Shown here: positions 46,238 to 54,643 of the stretch, piece by piece
How the letters are laid out: the number at the start of each line of letters is the position of its first letter
Position numbering within the stretch: position 1 is the first letter of the stretch
Origin: an uncultured Flavobacteriales bacterium
GTDB lineage: Bacteria > Bacteroidota > Bacteroidia > Flavobacteriales_D > Sanyastnellaceae
Reading direction: 5' to 3'
Assembly: GCA_905478325.1 (NCBI GenBank)
Contig: CAJQIB010000004.1
Coordinates: 111,429-175,428 of the forward strand
Length of the DNA stretch: 64,000 nt
Translations under genes and position numbers: made by a program
Notes under the pieces: model-generated
Told to the model about the DNA's origin: nothing
The model's database searches: none
The model's input: only the letters and a program-made list of their open reading frames with translations

Positions 46238-46319
46238 TACCCGGAGCGGGACTCGAACCCGCACGCCCGAAGGCACAGCCACCTGAAGACTGCGCGTCTA
46301 CCAATTTCGCCACCCGGGT
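46238..46319 (-). tRNA. tRNA-Leu (CAG)
   Basis: An 82-base class II tRNA with acceptor ACCCGGG/TCCGGGT, variable arm GCC-TTCG-GGC and anticodon loop TTCAGGT giving CAG, leucine. CCA is not encoded. Confidence 0.96.
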
Positions 46320-46342
46320 GAAACTCAGGTAAGCTGACAAAG

Positions 46343-46426
46343 TGCCCAGAGCGGGACTCGAACCCGCACGCCCTAAAGGACACATGGCCCTCAACCATGC
46401 CTGTCTACCAATTTCAGCACCTGGGC
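46343..46426 (-). tRNA. tRNA-Leu (GAG)
   Basis: An 84-base class II tRNA with acceptor GCCCAGG/TCTGGGC, a long variable arm and anticodon loop TTGAGGG giving GAG, leucine. Its T arm is identical to the neighbouring tRNA-Leu, suggesting an old duplication. Confidence 0.96.
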
Positions 46427-46462
46427 GGTGCAAACAATGGACGTCAAAAACGTCCTTTTCTG

Positions 46463-46536
46463 TGACCCCTCTGGGACTCGAACCCAGGACCCTCTCATTA
46501 AAAGTGAGATGCTCTAACCAGCTGAGCTAAGAGGTC
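46463..46536 (-). tRNA. tRNA-Lys (TTT)
   Basis: Acceptor GACCTCT pairs with AGGGGTC. The anticodon loop CTTTTAA gives TTT, lysine. It is the first tRNA of the operon. A 6-bp hairpin (46439-46455) separates it from the next tRNA. Confidence 0.97.
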
Positions 46537-46557
46537 TATTTCCCTCGTTTGGGGGGG

Positions 46558-46587
46558 CAAAGATAGACAGATTTCCCATCGTTCAAA
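46558..46587 (-). promoter_or_regulatory. Promoter of the Lys-Leu-Leu tRNA operon
   Basis: Minus strand TTTG (46584-46587), an 18-base spacer and TATCTTTG (46558-46565), both perfect for the Bacteroidota promoter, about 20 bases before tRNA-Lys. Confidence 0.75.
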
Positions 46588-46706
46588 TGCTTGTGTGGAA
46601 AAAGTGATATTCGGCATCGAATTAATGGGAATTTGAGCTTAGAAAACCCCGTGCAACTATCAGCCGCTGTAGGTTGTTTATCTTGCAGCCATAAACCTGT
46701 TAGGAC

Positions 46707-47102
46707 ATGTTACTTTCTCTGATTTTTAGCCTGTTTATCGGATTGGTCTTTGACTATCCGGAACAACAAATGATGCCAGTTTCTGCGCATGAGTTGCTTG
46801 AAGCCCCTGTTTCTTGGGAGCAATGGCTTCAAGATGAGGCTCGAATGAGTTGGTGGGCATTGCATGGATGGGTCGTGCTTGAAGAATTGAAGCCCAACAT
46901 GTCAGTTTGGACGGGTGAAATTGAAAATGGGACGGAATTTCGTCCATTGGACTGGGGAATGAAGCCTGATTTGGAGAAATCCATTCAATGGGCTTTTCCA
47001 AATGGAACGGGCATCCACTTGCATGGATTGGACCGCTGCGAGGTCTTATATCAGCGATTTTTAGTCAACAAGGCTGCGGACAAAAACCAAACAAATCAAT
47101 GA
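46707..47102 (+). CDS. Small protein of unknown function with N-terminal hydrophobic segment
   Basis: A 131-residue protein beginning with a hydrophobic stretch (LLSLIFSLFIGLVFD), a possible signal or anchor. The rest is rich in Trp and acidic residues (EQWLQDEARMSWWALHGW) with no recognised domain. A variant -7 element TATCTTGC at 46679-46686 lies 20 bases before the ATG. It overlaps the start of the CUB/P-domain secreted protein by 4 bp (ATGA), so the two are translated together and may act together. No function is proposed. Confidence 0.6.
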   Translation: MLLSLIFSLFIGLVFDYPEQQMMPVSAHELLEAPVSWEQWLQDEARMSWWALHGWVVLEELKPNMSVWTGEIENGTEFRPLDWGMKPDLEKSIQWAFPNGTGIHLHGLDRCEVLYQRFLVNKAADKNQTNQ

Positions 47103-49504
47103 GCATGGTGAAGTCAGTAATAACCCTTGGTTCCTTTATGACGTTGGTCCTGCTTTGCGGTATGTCAGAGCTCAGTGCGCAAGAGACGAGTATTTCGAAT
47201 TCGACCCTCGAAACATGTGAAGGTTTCTTGGTCGATACAGGTTTGAGTGCGGCAGACTATGGTCCCAATGAGGACATTGTCATGACCATCTGCCCGGAAG
47301 CTCCGGAAACCATCGTCACGCTTTATTTCGCATTGGCCTCTTTCGGTCCAGGAGACATGTTGCGCATTTATGATGGGACGGACACCAGTGGCCCTTTGCT
47401 CGGAACGTACATAGAATTCGATGCGCAAGGATTGGAGATTTTTGCGACTGAAGACAATCCGGGAGGTTGTCTCACCTTGCATTGGACCACCGATGACACA
47501 GGCAATGGGAACTTCGTCGCCGAGATGAGTTGCGGGTATCCGTGTGATCGTCCTTTTGCTATAGTGAGCAGTGGAGAACCGGTTCCTCATTTAGCCTGCC
47601 CTGGAGAGGAAATTACGTTTGATGCAACCGGATCAACGGTAGCCGATGATTTCGAAATCGTTTCTTGGGCTTGGGATTTTGGTGATGAGAGCACTTCAGC
47701 GGATGGCGCGGTCGTGACCCACTCATTTGATCAACCTGGTGCGTATAAAGTGCAGTTGGGTATTGCGGACAATAATGTGACGGATGATGAGCCTGATGGC
47801 TGCACGAACAACAACCTCATTGACCATCTGGTTTTGATTTCAACAGAGCCTGATTGGTCAGGAACCTCTGTGGATGCGACCATTTGTTCGGGCCAATTGT
47901 TCCCATTGGATGGCATGGTAGCGGGCGTGACGTATGATTCGGAGCCAACGGCTGATTTCGGGGGAGGCTTGTTCATTCCAGATGATCAGACCCAATGCTT
48001 CAATGCCGAGTTGACTTTCACGTCATTTTCACCGGGCCAAATCGTTGAAAATGCGGCAACAGACATTTTGGATCTGTTCATCAATTTCGAGCATAGTTAT
48101 ATGGGAGACTTGACGGTCACCTTCATTTGCCCCAACGGCCAAAGCTTGGCTGTCCATCAACAAGGTGGAGGAGGCACTCAACTCGGCGTACCAGACCAGG
48201 GAGACGGAACAGGCCCAGGAGTTGGTTGGGATTATTACTGGTCTCCGACAGCGACCAATGGCACTTGGGCGGACAATGGAGGAGGTACGCTGCCCGCAGG
48301 AACATATGAGTCAGCGCAGCCTTTCACGCTCTTAGAGGGGTGCCCATTGAATGGGACTTGGGAAGTGGAAGTATGTGATGCGTGGGGTGCAGATGACGGC
48401 TATATTTTCGATTGGACCATTCATTTCGACCCAGAGCTGTATCCTGAACCGGTGGTGTTTACCCCGGTTTTTGGAATGGAATGTGACAGTACTTCATGGG
48501 AGGGCTTGAACATCTATGACGAAAGTGATGACTGCAATGAAATCACGGTGATTGCGACAGAGACAGCCACTTACACCTATACAGCAACCAATAATTTTGG
48601 CTGCACTTACAGCACGGATGTTGAGTTGACGGTCGTTCCTGGACCGACATTGGAAATCAATTCGCCAGCTGGATTTTGTGGCTCCCCAGTTTCATTGATC
48701 GGCAATGTGACCAATGAAGAAGCAGACTTCAATTACAATTATGATTGGTCACCCGGAGGCTTGTTGGTCGGTGACAGCCTAGTCCAGAATGTGGAAGTTG
48801 ATTCATTGACCCAAGACACCATCATGACCTTGACGGTGACCGTAACCGGGGGAGACCTTGACAACTGTGAAGTCACGCAAAATGTAGAAGTGAATTATGT
48901 GCCGGAACCAACGGGTGTTGACTTCAGTGGGTCGATTTGTCCTGGAGATACGATTAATTTGATAGCTCTCGATTTCTCGATGGAAGGAACGACTCAAGAT
49001 GACTATACCTACGAATGGTACAAAAAGCCGGACACTCTTGACATCGACATCCTCGGAACCGATGGGGCGTTACAAGTATTTTCAAATGGAGATTACTTTG
49101 TAGACGTGACGATGGCAGCTCCATGCACTTGGTCAACAAGGAGTAATTTCGTAGTGAATTTGGATGTTTGCGAGCTGACCATCCCTAATGTCATTACGCC
49201 TATGAATGGAGATGCTAAGAATAATGCATTCATCATCGATGGCTTAGATAGTGATCGCTATGATGGTAGTACAATACAGATTTACAATCGTTGGGGAAAG
49301 GAAATGTTTTCCAGCAATGACTTCGGCAACACAGCAGGTTGGAGTCCTGATTCTGATGAGGCTTCAGAAGGCACCTATTATTACGTTTTGGGGATTGCTC
49401 GGACCAACGACGATTTGGAAATCATAGATATCAACGGACAGACCACAGACAAAGGGCAAGGGTACAAATACTTGAGTGGTTCATTCATGCTTTTGCGTGA
49501 TTAG
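47099..49504 (+). CDS. Secreted CUB / PKD / P-domain protein with gliding-type T9SS domain
   Basis: An 801-residue exported protein. The signal peptide ends CGMSELSAQ. Next is a CUB-like domain (residues 35-150; LRIYDGTDTSGPLLGTY), a PKD domain (about 160-245; SWAWDFGDESTSADG), a proprotein-convertase P domain (about 260-450; NFEHSYMGDLTVTFICPNG and NGTWEVEVCDAWGADDG) and Ig-like beta repeats. The last 100 residues (PNVITPMNGDAKNNAFII, IYNRWGKEMF) are the gliding-motility-associated type B C-terminal domain recognised by T9SS. No protease catalytic domain is present, so this is an adhesin or matrix protein rather than a convertase. Start ATG 47099; ATG 47105 is possible. Confidence 0.9.
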   Translation: MSMVKSVITLGSFMTLVLLCGMSELSAQETSISNSTLETCEGFLVDTGLSAADYGPNEDIVMTICPEAPETIVTLYFALASFGPGDMLRIYDGTDTSGPLLGTYIEFDAQGLEIFATEDNPGGCLTLHWTTDDTGNGNFVAEMSCGYPCDRPFAIVSSGEPVPHLACPGEEITFDATGSTVADDFEIVSWAWDFGDESTSADGAVVTHSFDQPGAYKVQLGIADNNVTDDEPDGCTNNNLIDHLVLISTEPDWSGTSVDATICSGQLFPLDGMVAGVTYDSEPTADFGGGLFIPDDQTQCFNAELTFTSFSPGQIVENAATDILDLFINFEHSYMGDLTVTFICPNGQSLAVHQQGGGGTQLGVPDQGDGTGPGVGWDYYWSPTATNGTWADNGGGTLPAGTYESAQPFTLLEGCPLNGTWEVEVCDAWGADDGYIFDWTIHFDPELYPEPVVFTPVFGMECDSTSWEGLNIYDESDDCNEITVIATETATYTYTATNNFGCTYSTDVELTVVPGPTLEINSPAGFCGSPVSLIGNVTNEEADFNYNYDWSPGGLLVGDSLVQNVEVDSLTQDTIMTLTVTVTGGDLDNCEVTQNVEVNYVPEPTGVDFSGSICPGDTINLIALDFSMEGTTQDDYTYEWYKKPDTLDIDILGTDGALQVFSNGDYFVDVTMAAPCTWSTRSNFVVNLDVCELTIPNVITPMNGDAKNNAFIIDGLDSDRYDGSTIQIYNRWGKEMFSSNDFGNTAGWSPDSDEASEGTYYYVLGIARTNDDLEIIDINGQTTDKGQGYKYLSGSFMLLRD

Positions 49505-49515
49505 AGCTTTGTGAC

Positions 49516-51450
49516 ATGATGAAGTCTGCAGCGGAGGAGCTCAGCGTGTTGGCCCAGGCAGTCGTTTGGGAGCAGCGAGAGGAGGAAGGTCGTTTGGCAG
49601 AAGGGTTGGAAGGGCATTCGCTACGCTTTCGAAAACGGGAAAGGTTGACCTGGTCGCCTGTCACATTGGAATCACAATCCATAACTTTTGGAGGTCGCGC
49701 TTGCGTCGTCCTGTCAAGACCCCCACATGGCGGAGAGGTCGGAGCCTTTCGCACCGGTTCACCGGTTTCGCTATATCAAGCGAATGATGCCGGAGTGCCT
49801 GACCCCGATGGCCCGCCTCCCCGTCGAGGATTGGTGAGAAAAGTACGCAAGCACCAATTGGAGGTGGTGCTGGACGGCGAACCGCTGAGCGCACAGGATT
49901 TCCATGAACGTTGGACTTTGGATGTCCGTGGTGATGACCGGTCGTTCCGATTCATGGCCGAGGCCTTGAGCCATTGGATCAATACGGAAGATCCAGCGGA
50001 ACGAGCCTTCAGAGATGGTCTGCTTGGATTTGGAGAGATTCCTCTTGCGTCTAGCGAGTTAGAAGCTCCATTTATTGGCCATGAAGCTAGTTTGAAATCG
50101 TTGAATGCACTGCAAAGTGCTTGGGTGAAAGCAGTTTGGAGTGGGCGTCCTTTTGCCCTGCTGCACGGACCTCCAGGTACGGGGAAAACCACCACATTGC
50201 TGGCCCTTATTGAAGGCTTGGTGTCAGCCGGAAAACGTGTGTTGGTAACAGCCCAGAGCAATGCTGCTGTTGATTGGATCTTACTGGGTTGTGCTCATCG
50301 GTCAATGGAAGCTGTGCGGATTGGTCATCCGATGCGGGTGGACCCCAAGGTGTGGTCGTTGAGCCTAGAATCAAGAGTGGAGGCTGAACCAGAATTCAAG
50401 CAGGTCCGAGATTTTCGTAAACGTTCTGCACAATCCTGGAAGGAGGTGGATCGGTTTCGACGCAATTTTGGACCGGCCGAAAGGAAAGAGAAAGCTGAAG
50501 CCAAAAGAGAAGCCCTTGATTTGAGCCGAGAAGCCCGCGAGATGGAAGCTTACATCGCGGAGAAGGTCATCCGGAAGAGCGCTATTGTCGGAGCGACACT
50601 CGCAGGGACTTCGGACATGATGCTGCGCGATGAGCCCTTTGATTATGTGATCGTTGACGAAGCGGGACAGGCCATGGAGCCGGCGGTTTGGATCGCCATG
50701 CGCAAAGCGCCCTGTGTCGTCCTGGCCGGGGATCACCAGCAACTTCCTCCCGTGGTCAAAAGCTCCAAAGCCATCGGTGCTGGACTCGAGAAGAGTTTGA
50801 TTGAAAAGCTGCTTCAGCGGCATCCACGATCCGAATGGAATGTGATGCTTGAGGAGCAATACCGGATGAATCAGGCGATCATGACGCCTTCATCAGATTG
50901 GTTTTATGAAGGGCGATTGAAAGCCGCTCCCGGCAATGCTGCATGTGCACTCGAAGGTATTCCACCTTGGACTTGGATTGATACCGCGGGCTGTGGGTTT
51001 TCGGAGGAACGCGAATCAGAGGGAAGCAGCACCAGCAATCGAGAAGAGGCTCAATTTGTTCTGGATCGATTGGCGGAGTTGGTCGAGCAAGCTCCATTGG
51101 CGACCATCGGTGTGGTGGCACCATATCGGGCCCAAATTGAGGTGTTGGAGTCCCTGTGGTTTGATCGCTTCGGTCAGGCCCATGAAGGCATTGAATTCGC
51201 CACTGTGGATGCATTTCAAGGGCAAGAGCGCGACATCATGATCCTGTCCTTGACCCGCTGCAACGAGGAGGGAGCCATTGGATTTCTTAAAGAATACAGG
51301 CGCACCAACGTTGCTATGACACGAGCTCGGGCGCATCTTTTGGTGGTCGGTGACGGCGCGACCCTCGGGGGAGATCCGTTTTTCGCGCGCATGATGGAAT
51401 TAGCGGAAGAGGCCGGTGCCTACCGCAGCGCCTGGGAGTGGATGTCTTAA
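49516..51450 (+). CDS. Superfamily 1B helicase (Upf1/IGHMBP2-like)
   Basis: A 644-residue helicase acting on DNA or RNA. An N-terminal beta-barrel-like region (residues 40-130) is followed by the two RecA domains: motif I HGPPGTGKTTTLLAL near residue 218, motif II VIVDEAGQAMEP, motif III AGDHQQLPPVV, motif IV EEQYRMNQ, motif V TVDAFQGQERDIMILSLTR and motif VI RRTNVAMTRARAHL. The DEAG box and the FQGQE motif mark the Upf1-like 1B group. Bacterial members are poorly studied. It starts 11 bp after the secreted protein and converges with DUF4494. Confidence 0.92.
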   Translation: MMKSAAEELSVLAQAVVWEQREEEGRLAEGLEGHSLRFRKRERLTWSPVTLESQSITFGGRACVVLSRPPHGGEVGAFRTGSPVSLYQANDAGVPDPDGPPPRRGLVRKVRKHQLEVVLDGEPLSAQDFHERWTLDVRGDDRSFRFMAEALSHWINTEDPAERAFRDGLLGFGEIPLASSELEAPFIGHEASLKSLNALQSAWVKAVWSGRPFALLHGPPGTGKTTTLLALIEGLVSAGKRVLVTAQSNAAVDWILLGCAHRSMEAVRIGHPMRVDPKVWSLSLESRVEAEPEFKQVRDFRKRSAQSWKEVDRFRRNFGPAERKEKAEAKREALDLSREAREMEAYIAEKVIRKSAIVGATLAGTSDMMLRDEPFDYVIVDEAGQAMEPAVWIAMRKAPCVVLAGDHQQLPPVVKSSKAIGAGLEKSLIEKLLQRHPRSEWNVMLEEQYRMNQAIMTPSSDWFYEGRLKAAPGNAACALEGIPPWTWIDTAGCGFSEERESEGSSTSNREEAQFVLDRLAELVEQAPLATIGVVAPYRAQIEVLESLWFDRFGQAHEGIEFATVDAFQGQERDIMILSLTRCNEEGAIGFLKEYRRTNVAMTRARAHLLVVGDGATLGGDPFFARMMELAEEAGAYRSAWEWMS

Positions 51451-51465
51451 AGCTCAGGCTCTAAA

Positions 51466-52011
51466 TCACGCGAGGACTTCCCCGGTAAACTCATCGATGA
51501 CTTCCGACTCAGAAGTTGACTGCGTTTCCGTGTGGTGCGGTGGCGTTTCTACAGAGGACGGCAAAGGATTGGAACCTCCCACTTCGTCCAGCGGAAACAC
51601 TTCTGTAATTTTTTGGTACGCGACAGAAGGGATCACATAACCGAGTCCAACCTTGGACATGTGCTGCGCCACCTTGTCGTATGCGTCACGAACGTCATTC
51701 GCTGAAAGCAAAATGAATTCGTTGGTTTCCTTTTCTGTGCCGCGCTGTTCGTCCATTGAAGTCAACGCAATCTTGACTTTAAACCACTTGTCTGCGTCTT
51801 CAAAGCGAATGACCTCTGAGAGCACGGATTTGGTGATTTGAACAATTTCAAAAGGTCGAATGCCCTCTTGCTCGCAGATTTCAGTCATGCGCGTCTCCGC
51901 CTCGGTGTAGTTGTATGCGTCCAAGACAAACGATTCAGTAGCCTTGATCTCAGCACCTTCGTTGTCGTGACGGACGTACTTGACCTTGCAAGTAAACCAA
52001 TGTTTTGTCAT
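51466..52011 (-). CDS. DUF4494 protein
   Basis: A 181-residue soluble protein restricted, as far as I know, to Bacteroidota. The N-terminal part (HWFTCKVKYVRHDNEGAEIK and SFVLDAYNYTEAETRMTEIC) is the DUF4494 core, followed by an acidic, Ser/Pro-rich tail that looks disordered. Function unknown. Its ATG lies 4 bases after TACCTTTA, a one-mismatch -7 element on the minus strand. Confidence 0.88.
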   Translation of the reverse strand: MTKHWFTCKVKYVRHDNEGAEIKATESFVLDAYNYTEAETRMTEICEQEGIRPFEIVQITKSVLSEVIRFEDADKWFKVKIALTSMDEQRGTEKETNEFILLSANDVRDAYDKVAQHMSKVGLGYVIPSVAYQKITEVFPLDEVGGSNPLPSSVETPPHHTETQSTSESEVIDEFTGEVLA

Positions 52012-52015
52012 GGCT

Positions 52016-52023
52016 TAAAGGTA
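52016..52023 (-). promoter_or_regulatory. Probable -7 element for DUF4494, leaderless
   Basis: Minus strand TACCTTTA, one base from TAnnTTTG, then 4 bases and the ATG at 52011. Confidence 0.4.
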
Positions 52024-52137
52024 CGTCCAGAGGGGTGGAAGGATCATCTTGATTCGGGTGTTTCCATGAACAAGCAATTCACAATGTCTGTCCCAAAAAT
52101 GACTAAGAACTCAATTCAAAGGTGCCGATACGCGTGC

Positions 52138-52145
52138 TATCTTGA
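52138..52145 (+). promoter_or_regulatory. Variant -7 element for pcm
   Basis: TATCTTGA overlaps the in-frame TTG at 52142, which argues that pcm starts at the ATG at 52154 or 52157 with a very short leader. Confidence 0.4.
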
Positions 52146-52153
52146 CCCGGAAG

Positions 52154-52804
52154 ATGATGAAAGACGAATACCGCCATAAAGGCTTGAGAAGGAAGTTGCT
52201 GGATGAATTGCGGGCATTGGGCATCGTCAATGAGGAGGTGCTCAGCGCGATTGATCGCGTGCCGAGACATTTCTTCTTGTCTTCAGCATTCGAGCAGTTT
52301 GCTTACCAAAACAAAGCTTTTCAAATTGGTGCGGGTCAAACCATCAGCAAGCCACATACCGTGGCGCGGCAAACGGAATTGTTAGGGCTCACGCCAGGAC
52401 AGAAAGTATTGGAAATCGGCACGGGCAGTGGTTTTCAATGTGCTGTGCTGTGTGCGATGGGATACAAGGTGTATTCCATAGAACGTCAGCGTTCGCTGTA
52501 CGACAAGGCAGGACCGCTTTTGGCTTCGATGGGATTCAAACCTCATCTTTTTTATGGGGATGGATACAAAGGCAAAAAGACGTTTGCTCCTTTTGATGGA
52601 ATCATTGTGACCTGCGGCGCTCCAGAAGTCCCAGAAACGCTTCTTCAGCAATTGACCATTGGTGGGAAATTGATCATTCCAGTGGGTGAAGGAGATAAAC
52701 AGCACATGTATAGCTTCGAACGCATGAGCGAAAAGGACTTTACGCGCCAAAAACATGGTGAGTTTGCCTTTGTTCCGATGCTCACGAATCGAGCCCAAGG
52801 CTGA
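52154..52804 (+). CDS. pcm: Protein-L-isoaspartate O-methyltransferase
   Basis: Repairs isoaspartyl residues in damaged proteins using S-adenosylmethionine. The 216-residue protein shows the family region VPRHFFLSSAFEQFAYQNKA with the substrate loop QTISKPHTVARQTELL, and the SAM-binding motif VLEIGTGSGFQCAVL near residue 78, then VTCGAPEVPETL. It converges with the YciO-like gene, 5 bp away. Confidence 0.95.
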   Translation: MMKDEYRHKGLRRKLLDELRALGIVNEEVLSAIDRVPRHFFLSSAFEQFAYQNKAFQIGAGQTISKPHTVARQTELLGLTPGQKVLEIGTGSGFQCAVLCAMGYKVYSIERQRSLYDKAGPLLASMGFKPHLFYGDGYKGKKTFAPFDGIIVTCGAPEVPETLLQQLTIGGKLIIPVGEGDKQHMYSFERMSEKDFTRQKHGEFAFVPMLTNRAQG

Positions 52805-52809
52805 GGGAT

Positions 52810-53436
52810 TTAGACGGCGAAAAAGCCTTCGGTTGGTCCGAGACCCTGGCGAATAAGTTCGGGCTCACTCCCCGTGCAATCAAGGACTGTTGAGGCGTGA
52901 ATCTGACCCATTCCACCATCAATAACCGCGTCCACTTGACTCGAAAACCGTTCTGCAATGAGCTCGGGATCCGTCGTGTACTCGACAATGATATCCTCAT
53001 CGCGCACGGATGAAACAATCAAAGGGCGATTGATTTCTTTGAGTAAAGCGAGGGTGACGGGGTGGTCAGGAACACGAATTCCAATGTTTTTCCGCTTTCC
53101 CATAAACCACTTGGGCACCATGCTACTCGCTGGCAGGATGAAGGTGTACGGACCAGGAAGTGTTTTGCGCATCAGCTTGAAAAGCCAATTGTCCAGGGGC
53201 CTTGTGTAGGATGAGAGCTGGCTTAAATCGGCACACGCGATACTAAAATGCGCCTTGTTCAAAGGGATTTCTTTGAGTCTAGCGATCCGCTCGAGTCCCT
53301 TCGCAGAACCCAATTCACAGGCAAAACTGTACACGGTATCTGTCGGAATGACCACCAAGCCATCTTGCTTTAAGATTTTTACGGCTTGGCGAATTTTCCG
53401 TTCATCCGGATTGTCCGGGTGAATTCTCAGGAGCAT
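52810..53436 (-). CDS. Sua5/YciO/YrdC-family protein, YciO-like
   Basis: A 208-residue protein with the YrdC fold. The first residues (HPDNPDERKIRQAVKILKQD) and VVIPTDTVYSFACELG correspond to E. coli YciO. TsaC/Sua5 makes the threonylcarbamoyl-AMP precursor of tRNA t6A37; YciO relatives share the fold, but how far they do this in vivo is less settled. Whether another, true TsaC exists outside the window cannot be known. Its ATG shares one base with the talC stop (TGATG), so the two are translationally coupled. Confidence 0.85.
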   Translation of the reverse strand: MLLRIHPDNPDERKIRQAVKILKQDGLVVIPTDTVYSFACELGSAKGLERIARLKEIPLNKAHFSIACADLSQLSSYTRPLDNWLFKLMRKTLPGPYTFILPASSMVPKWFMGKRKNIGIRVPDHPVTLALLKEINRPLIVSSVRDEDIIVEYTTDPELIAERFSSQVDAVIDGGMGQIHASTVLDCTGSEPELIRQGLGPTEGFFAV

Positions 53437-54092
53437 CAGCCCTTTGCTTTGGCGTGATCTGCCAAAAATTGCTGCAATCCTGAATCAGTCAATGGATGCT
53501 TCATCAAGCCCAGAATGGCACTCAGTGGTCCGGTCATGATGTCGGCTCCGATTTCAGCGCATTCGATGACATGCATAGAATGGCGAACGCTGGCCGCTAG
53601 AATCTCCGTTCCGAAGTCGTAATTGTCATAAATCGCTCGGATCTTCTCGATGAGCTGAAGTCCATCGGAACTGATGTCATCCAACCGACCAACGAAAGGG
53701 CTCACATACGATGCGCCGGCTTTGGCCGCCAATAGGGCTTGACCAGGCGAGAAGATGAGCGTGCAGTTTGTGCGGATTCCGTTGTCTGTAAACCAACGAA
53801 TGGCTCGGATCCCGTCTACAATCGCAGGAACTTTCACGACAATGTTAGCATGCAATGCTGCCAACGCTTCGCCTTCCTTGATCATGCCTTCGTAATCTGT
53901 GGAAATGACTTCTGCGCTTACGTCGCCGTCAACAATTTCACAAATAGCGATGTAGTGTGCTTGAACAGCGTCATCTCCGGTGATGCCTTCCTTCGCCATA
54001 AGCGAGGGATTGGTGGTCACACCGTCTAGGATTCCGAGTTCTTGTGCTTGGCGAATCTGGTCAAGGTTCGCGGTGTCGATGAAAAATTTCAT
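53436..54092 (-). CDS. Transaldolase, short TalC/FSA-like type
   Basis: Transfers a dihydroxyacetone unit between sugar phosphates in the pentose phosphate pathway, or acts as a fructose-6-phosphate aldolase. The 218-residue barrel starts [20 protein letters not shown], then [13 protein letters not shown]. The Schiff-base Lys is in NIVVKVPA near residue 85, and SPFVGRLDD follows. Phe or Tyr at the active site position that separates aldolase from transaldolase was not resolved. The ATG lies 4 bases after TACTTTCG. It is divergent from the DksA-like gene. Confidence 0.93.
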   Translation of the reverse strand: MKFFIDTANLDQIRQAQELGILDGVTTNPSLMAKEGITGDDAVQAHYIAICEIVDGDVSAEVISTDYEGMIKEGEALAALHANIVVKVPAIVDGIRAIRWFTDNGIRTNCTLIFSPGQALLAAKAGASYVSPFVGRLDDISSDGLQLIEKIRAIYDNYDFGTEILAASVRHSMHVIECAEIGADIMTGPLSAILGLMKHPLTDSGLQQFLADHAKAKG

Positions 54093-54096
54093 GCCG

Positions 54097-54104
54097 CGAA
54101 AGTA
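54097..54104 (-). promoter_or_regulatory. -7 element for transaldolase, leaderless
   Basis: Minus strand TACTTTCG, then 4 bases, then the ATG at 54092. Confidence 0.6.
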
Positions 54105-54117
54105 CCACTTCCTTTGG

Positions 54118-54149
54118 TTTGCAGAACCCTGATTGATAGCCTATCTTGT
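54118..54149 (+). promoter_or_regulatory. Promoter of the DksA-like gene
   Basis: TTTG (54118-54121), a 20-base spacer and the variant -7 TATCTTGT (54142-54149). The in-frame TTG at 54133 would precede the transcript, so ATG 54166 is the start. Confidence 0.5.
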
Positions 54150-54165
54150 TTACAGCACATGCGTT

Positions 54166-54507
54166 ATGCCAAATTGGACAAAAGAAGAGAAGGATGAGAT
54201 GAGAGAGCGGATGGTAAGCCGCATGGAAGAATTGCGTGCTCGGGTGTTGGAATATCGCGAGTTAACCAAGCCCATTCCGCCGGAAAATGCCATTGGTCGT
54301 GTGAGCAGGATGGATGCCATCAATAACCGCAGTGTCAATGAAGCGGCCTTGCGTCAAGTGGAAAAGCAGCTTGCTCGATTGGAGCGAGCCATGGGGCGAT
54401 TGAACGATGATCGCTTTGGTTTGTGTCATCGATGTGGAGAGGCGATTCCGTACGGTCGAATTCTGTTGCTCCCAGGAGCGATTTCGTGTGTTCGATGCTC
54501 CGATTGA
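54166..54507 (+). CDS. TraR/DksA-family zinc-finger protein
   Basis: A 113-residue relative of DksA, which enters the RNA polymerase secondary channel and works with ppGpp. A long coiled-coil helical pair (residues 5-85, with ARLERAMGRLNDDRFGLCHR) leads into a four-cysteine zinc finger: CHRCGEAIPYGRILLLPGA then CVRC near the C-terminus. It is shorter than true DksA (about 150 residues) but has all zinc ligands. The acidic coiled-coil tip was not clearly identifiable, so DksA-like activity is an inference. Confidence 0.88.
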   Translation: MPNWTKEEKDEMRERMVSRMEELRARVLEYRELTKPIPPENAIGRVSRMDAINNRSVNEAALRQVEKQLARLERAMGRLNDDRFGLCHRCGEAIPYGRILLLPGAISCVRCSD

Positions 54508-54602
54508 GCACATTGTTAAAAAAAATGTCTTTTTGTTAGAAAGGTTGAATACGAAAGCGCCAATCCCTTCGTTTAGGTCGATGTGAACCACGAGGGATGC
54601 GG

Positions 54603-54610
54603 TATTTTTG
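54603..54610 (+). promoter_or_regulatory. -7 element for the lipoprotein - sugar transferase genes
   Basis: TATTTTTG, perfect TAnnTTTG. It overlaps an in-frame TTG at 54608, so the lipoprotein start is more likely the GTG at 54644, with a leader of about 30 bases. Confidence 0.55.
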
Positions 54611-54643
54611 CACTCCCAACGGGTTTATCACCAAATCAATTCA

